A stretch of 8,195 bases of DNA from Methyloglobulus sp. (lineage in GTDB: Bacteria; Pseudomonadota; Gammaproteobacteria; Methylococcales; Methylomonadaceae), in contig JABFSV010000392.1 in assembly GCA_013140405.1 (NCBI GenBank), forward strand, positions 1 through 8,195, written 5' to 3'. The notes under the pieces are model-generated. The model saw nothing but the letters and a program-made list of their open reading frames with translations. It did not search any database and was not told the DNA's origin. Below, one piece after another: positions 5,557 to 8,195 of this stretch; positions within the stretch are counted from its first letter, which is position 1; every line of letters begins with the position of its first letter. The translations under genes were made by a program, and so were the position numbers.

Positions 5557-5816
5557 AAAATAAATATCACGGCTAAGCGCTTCATCGATTCCTTATTTAA
5601 AGTGCTGAACTGGCACTATCTTTTGAGTCCTCTTAGAGAACTACAATAGTCGTCTTTCCACAATACCTTCTCAAAAAAACATTCTGGAAAAACGGTAAAG
5701 GCATTATGCCACTTACCGTTAATAATGTAAGTTCGAAAGAGGCTAAAAAAACGCGTCTTTCGAGGGGATAGAATTAACTGAGCTCGTGAGCAAAAACTTA
5801 TGCTTTAGAACTGGCT
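5557..5816. other. Gene-free interval between the zinc-ribbon gene and the 63-aa gene
   Basis: It holds a minus-strand terminator (5687-5720) and an 8-bp inverted repeat, TCGAAAGA (5733-5740) and TCTTTCGA (5756-5763), around a run of A. A small hairpin, AGTGC..GCACT, lies near 5610-5630. A 29-codon minus-strand frame starts at 5585 and runs through the leader to a stop at 5496. No other coding sequence is seen. The terminator means the 63-aa gene probably has its own promoter here, but no clear -35/-10 pair could be chosen. Confidence 0.6.
5687..5720 (-). terminator. Rho-independent terminator
   Basis: AACGGTAA (5691-5698) pairs with TTACCGTT (5713-5720), and inside it GGCAT (5700-5704) pairs with ATGCC (5706-5710). 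On the minus strand the stem runs into TTTTT (5688-5692). It lies about 100 bases past the stop of the 165-aa zinc-ribbon gene and most likely ends that transcript. Confidence 0.75.
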
Positions 5817-6314
5817 TCATTCTATGGATTCACTAAGTTTAAGTTTTCGCCGAAACTCAAACAAATCCTGTTCAACAACAAGATTGTCAAAACCAACAAT
5901 CCGGTACTGATCAGTCCATGTCGCTTTGCAATTGCTGCATTCGACATTACCAAAACCGATAGGACCATCAATTTCAACGGAACCTGTTGATTCAATATCG
6001 TCAGCGCCGCACTTTGGGCAAATCAACCCTTTGTTAGCAACATAATCTTTCTGTTGCTTATCGACTGTTGGAACTTCTTCATCAAACGCAGCAAAAACAT
6101 CTGCTACATGAGAATCATTGCGAAAAATGGGTTCAATGTGACCAAGAAACTCGGTACCATCATCAAGCATTGCTATCTCGTCGCCATCAGCCCCTTCGAT
6201 ATCGAAATCCTGAATAGCAACCCGGACAGGTGCCGAGGAATTCGAGTAAACCGCTTGGACTAGGCCACCTTCAAGGTGAATAACAAGACGGATTTCATTT
6301 GCATTTAAAGTCAT
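5817..6314 (-). CDS. Zinc-ribbon hypothetical protein, 165 aa
   Basis: The N-terminal half is beta-rich, VIHLEGGLVQAVYSNS followed by VRVAIQDFDIEGADGDEI, and resembles small plasmid-borne proteins of unknown role. The C-terminal half holds a zinc ribbon, C99-P-K-C102 and C126-S-N-C129, separated by 23 residues, with GATWTDQY-like sequence after the second pair as in transcription-factor-type ribbons. No catalytic motif is visible. The ATG at 6312-6314 follows AGGAG (6322-6326) by seven bases, an optimal start. Its leader carries one of the clearest terminators. A nucleic-acid-binding or adaptor role is an inference from the ribbon. Confidence 0.85.
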   Translation of the reverse strand: MTLNANEIRLVIHLEGGLVQAVYSNSSAPVRVAIQDFDIEGADGDEIAMLDDGTEFLGHIEPIFRNDSHVADVFAAFDEEVPTVDKQQKDYVANKGLICPKCGADDIESTGSVEIDGPIGFGNVECSNCKATWTDQYRIVGFDNLVVEQDLFEFRRKLKLSESIE

Positions 6315-6333
6315 GGTGTTTCTCCTAAATAAT

Positions 6334-6384
6334 AAAAAAAGGGAAACACCGGCCCGTTGGGGAAGTGTTCCCCTGTGGGTTAAG
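6334..6384 (-). promoter_or_regulatory. Structured leader copy 7 with clear terminator
   Basis: The opening is CTTAACCC. Arm A (6368-6379, CCCACAGGGGAA) pairs with A' (6353-6364, TTCCCCAACGGG) in nine of twelve positions. Arm B, GGGAACAC (6365-6372), pairs with GTGTTTCCC (6341-6349) with one bulge. Seven T (6334-6340) follow at once, an intrinsic terminator. B shares 6368-6372 with A. The RBS lies seven bases after the T-run. Confidence 0.78.
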
Positions 6385-6401
6385 AAAAATCCTTACGGAT
6401 T
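6385..6401 (-). terminator. Weak terminator hairpin next to leader copy 7
   Basis: AATCC (6388-6392) and GGATT (6397-6401) enclose a four-base loop and run into TTTTT on the minus strand, just before the TTAACCC of the leader. The short stem makes it a weak candidate. It would end the Ea22-like gene transcript, about 30 bases after its stop. The same arrangement, terminator then leader, occurs at 7163-7196. Confidence 0.45.
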
Positions 6402-6432
6402 CAGTTTTTAAACACAAGCCATCAATAATCGC

Positions 6433-7098
6433 TTATTGTGCCATCATGGAAGTTGTATTCTTTAGGAAAGTTCGAATCTTATCAGCGCGGGCACCGAAAT
6501 GAGCCTGATCGCTAGTCTTTGGAAGAGTCCTCGCAAGGAAGTCCAGAGCTTGAAGACCATAATCACTCAACAAATTTACCGCTTCATAAAAATGAGACTC
6601 AATAACTAAATTGACATTACTTTCATGAGTCATTTTGACCTCTCTCGATATATCCGTTAAGAGAGTCGACACAAGTATTTCCGCTGTATCATGCGCGTCA
6701 CAGGCCGCCTGAATAGCACCATCCATATCATCAAAAATCCCGCGCATTTGCTCAATTTGCTCGCGCATTTGATCCATGGCTTCAGTCGATACTTTTAGTG
6801 CTATTTCAAGTCTATTTTTCCGATCTTTAACACAATCCAATTCAGATTCAAGCAATTGCAAGCGATCAAGATCTACCAATATCTCCGGCATCATGTTATG
6901 AGCCAAAATAATAAACTCCGCATTGGCACGACGTTCATTTCTCATAACTTTATTATCGCCATCAACCAAAACGTCGGCGACAAACGTATTGCCACACATA
7001 ACGTTATTGTTGCGGAGCGACCAAACTGTCGACAAATCGATATACCCTTCCTTAGTTGCTGCTTCAAAAGCGGTTCTTAACTTTTGTAAATTACTCAT
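6433..7098 (-). CDS. Ea22-like phage/plasmid accessory protein with coiled coil, 221 aa
   Basis: The segment RANAEFIILAHNMMPEILVDLDRLQLLESEL (about residues 57-87) matches the layout of the Ea22-like family and related phage proteins, in which an ANA-FI-A motif is followed by a long coiled coil. Heptad-like Leu/Ile/Met spacing continues to about residue 125. The last 90 residues are helical and unassigned. Function in the family is unknown; Ea22-like genes are dispensable accessory genes of lambdoid phages. The start ATG (7096-7098) follows GGAG by seven bases, and that RBS can pair with GAGCAG's complement in the leader. The assignment rests on motif memory, not on a search. Confidence 0.75.
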   Translation of the reverse strand: MSNLQKLRTAFEAATKEGYIDLSTVWSLRNNNVMCGNTFVADVLVDGDNKVMRNERRANAEFIILAHNMMPEILVDLDRLQLLESELDCVKDRKNRLEIALKVSTEAMDQMREQIEQMRGIFDDMDGAIQAACDAHDTAEILVSTLLTDISREVKMTHESNVNLVIESHFYEAVNLLSDYGLQALDFLARTLPKTSDQAHFGARADKIRTFLKNTTSMMAQ

Positions 7099-7102
7099 TG
7101 TA

Positions 7103-7166
7103 CTGCTCCAAAAAAAGTAACAGACAAAGAGCAGCCCAGAAGGGATGTGGTCCCTGTCTGGGTAAG
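7103..7166 (-). promoter_or_regulatory. Structured leader copy 8 with possible RBS sequestration
   Basis: The opening is CTTACCC. Arm A (7151-7162, CCCAGACAGGGA) pairs with A' (7135-7145, TCCCTTCTGGG). Arm B, CAGACA (7155-7160), lies inside A and pairs with TGTCTG (7121-7126). Seven T (7110-7116) follow after TTAC. In addition CTGCTC (7129-7134) can pair with GAGCAG (7103-7108), which includes most of the Shine-Dalgarno GGAG of the Ea22-like gene. No other copy shows this extra pairing. Confidence 0.68.
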
Positions 7167-7196
7167 AAAACTGGCTAATCTAAAGTGATTAGCCAG
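7163..7196 (-). terminator. Strong rho-independent terminator after the VWA gene
   Basis: A perfect 10-bp stem, CTGGCTAATC with GATTAGCCAG (7187-7196 and 7171-7180), a six-base loop, then TTTTCTTA on the minus strand. The hairpin begins about ten bases past the VWA stop codon. Its T-run merges directly into the TTACCC opening of leader copy 8. Confidence 0.9.
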
Positions 7197-7206
7197 AGGT
7201 TAAATT

Positions 7207-8195
7207 TCAAGCTGCCAACAACAAATCGCGGCTGATCCTGAACATTTCGGAACGCAACTCGGACACATCGCTGATGCAGATTGACCGATCAAATAAATGA
7301 CTCGTGTCGAAACAAATACCCACACCGACAAGCTCAATACCGGTGGCTACACAGCGCTTGATAATAGCTCTTGTGAAATCCAGGTCATCGGGCTGTCCAT
7401 CGGTGAGAACCATAATCACTTTGCGTTCTTCACGCGTAGCCAGAACGGATGAGGCGGCATACCACAACGCGGTATGAAGCGGTGTCCCTCCACTCACAAT
7501 AGGGGCGAATTTTGGCGCATTTAGGCGAACTTTTTGACTATGTTTCAACAGCGGAACCACATTATTCGTACCAAGATAAGGAAATCTGGTCACGGCAGGA
7601 TTGACGCCTGAAATACCTTCCAGTGCCAATGCTAATGCCATTGCTGATTCCATTGCCAACTCGATCAAAGAATGATTAGGATTATTTGGAGCTCTGTCTG
7701 CCATAGAAGTAGAACCATCTACCAGCAAATGAATTGCAGTATTCGGTGCCTGCTTATGATTCCTGCGCTCGAAAACGCGGGAGTCACCCTGAACCAAACG
7801 AGACAGCTTTCGACCATCAATACGATTGCCCGAGCGTTTATTCACGGGACGATCATAACGACTGGATTGAACCAGACCTTGAAGCGAAGCGCGGATTTTG
7901 CCCGAGTTACCTAAGACCTTATTCATTAGTGCGTTACCAACAGTAGGATTCAAGTCTGGATCCATGGCAATAGGCATGTGAACATTTTCATCATAACTAT
8001 TGACAGGTTGACTGCCCAAAAGCTGTTTAGCGGCTTCAAACACGTTATCCGGCACATCATCATCACTAGCTGACAACACAGAAGCCAGGTTTTGCGCCAA
8101 TTGCTCGCTACCCTGATCCTGTGGAATATCGGTACTACTAGCGGCAGAATGAGTATGACCAGGCTGTGAATATTGATCTTGATCGTCAGCATCGC
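7207..8195 (-). CDS. CobT-like VWA-domain protein (N-terminus outside the window)
   Basis: The frame is open to the right edge, so 328 residues are seen and the true start is missing; an apparent TTG start at 8100 is only an internal codon. The first visible 30 residues are acidic and Gln/Ser-rich, like the linker of CobT. The C-terminal half is a VWA domain with a complete MIDAS metal site: DGSTS (D159, S161, S163 of the visible part), T237 in SGGTPLH, and D265 in VLTDGQPDD. CobT-like proteins work with a MoxR/CobS-type AAA+ ATPase; on plasmids and ICEs such pairs are not tied to cobalamin synthesis and their target is unknown. Such an ATPase gene is expected just upstream. A strong terminator follows. 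Confidence 0.85.
   Translation of the reverse strand, partial: DADDQDQYSQPGHTHSAASSTDIPQDQGSEQLAQNLASVLSASDDDVPDNVFEAAKQLLGSQPVNSYDENVHMPIAMDPDLNPTVGNALMNKVLGNSGKIRASLQGLVQSSRYDRPVNKRSGNRIDGRKLSRLVQGDSRVFERRNHKQAPNTAIHLLVDGSTSMADRAPNNPNHSLIELAMESAMALALALEGISGVNPAVTRFPYLGTNNVVPLLKHSQKVRLNAPKFAPIVSGGTPLHTALWYAASSVLATREERKVIMVLTDGQPDDLDFTRAIIKRCVATGIELVGVGICFDTSHLFDRSICISDVSELRSEMFRISRDLLLAA

Noticed and set aside
1634..7166. The repeated leaders as a CRISPR array or REP/MITE family
   Set aside because: There is no constant repeat with regular spacing; only the pairing plan and short CCC/GGG boxes are shared, each copy sits in the same position before an RBS, and there are no terminal repeats or duplications.

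Overview
The window looks like accessory DNA from a gram-negative bacterium, most likely a gammaproteobacterial plasmid or integrative conjugative element. This is inferred from gene content: a small zinc-ribbon TOPRIM primase without a helicase, a CobT-like VWA protein, a GHKL (Hsp90/MutL-fold) ATPase, a probable phage Ea22-like coiled-coil protein, and several small zinc-ribbon or hypothetical proteins of kinds common on plasmids and phages. There is no rRNA, tRNA, transposase, integrase or CRISPR array, so neither host nor element type can be fixed from this sequence alone.

Layout, read right to left because nearly everything is on the minus strand. A VWA gene, cut by the right edge, ends at 7207 and is followed by a strong terminator. 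Next come the Ea22-like gene (6433-7098), a zinc-ribbon gene (5817-6314), a 300-bp gap with a terminator and an inverted repeat, and a 63-aa gene (5290-5481). One plus-strand gene (4961-5293) lies in the middle and converges on the 63-aa gene with overlapping stops. Then come the GHKL ATPase (3234-4832), a 67-aa gene (2947-3150), a two-gene pair (2015-2851 and 1770-2006), and a 28-codon small ORF coupled by an ATGA overlap to the primase (469-1533). Beyond the primase is a degenerate reading frame with a zinc-finger-like end and a bidirectional terminator. The first five codons of another minus-strand gene sit at the left edge.

The most striking feature is not a gene. Nearly every minus-strand transcription unit is preceded, directly before its ribosome binding site, by a short leader of one fixed architecture; I count eight copies. 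Each begins with T-rich sequence and ACCC (TCCC in one copy). Arm A (CCC..GGGA) can pair with A' (TCCC..GGG). Arm B overlaps A, from a single base in one copy to complete containment in three, and pairs with B' further downstream. B and B' differ in sequence between copies yet stay complementary. In three copies B' is followed at once, or after a single base, by six or seven T, as in an intrinsic terminator; in two more the T-run follows after three or four bases. The layout 5'-A/B-A'-B'-RBS-gene is that of an attenuator with mutually exclusive stems, repeated before functionally unrelated genes. It could give the element one shared switch over a set of replication, recombination and accessory genes. 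This is inference from pairing only.

How the genes work together is largely unknown. The primase probably primes single-stranded DNA after transfer or at replication. The VWA protein would be expected to partner a MoxR/CobS-type AAA+ ATPase encoded upstream, outside the window. The GHKL protein has a complete ATP site but no recognisable partner here.
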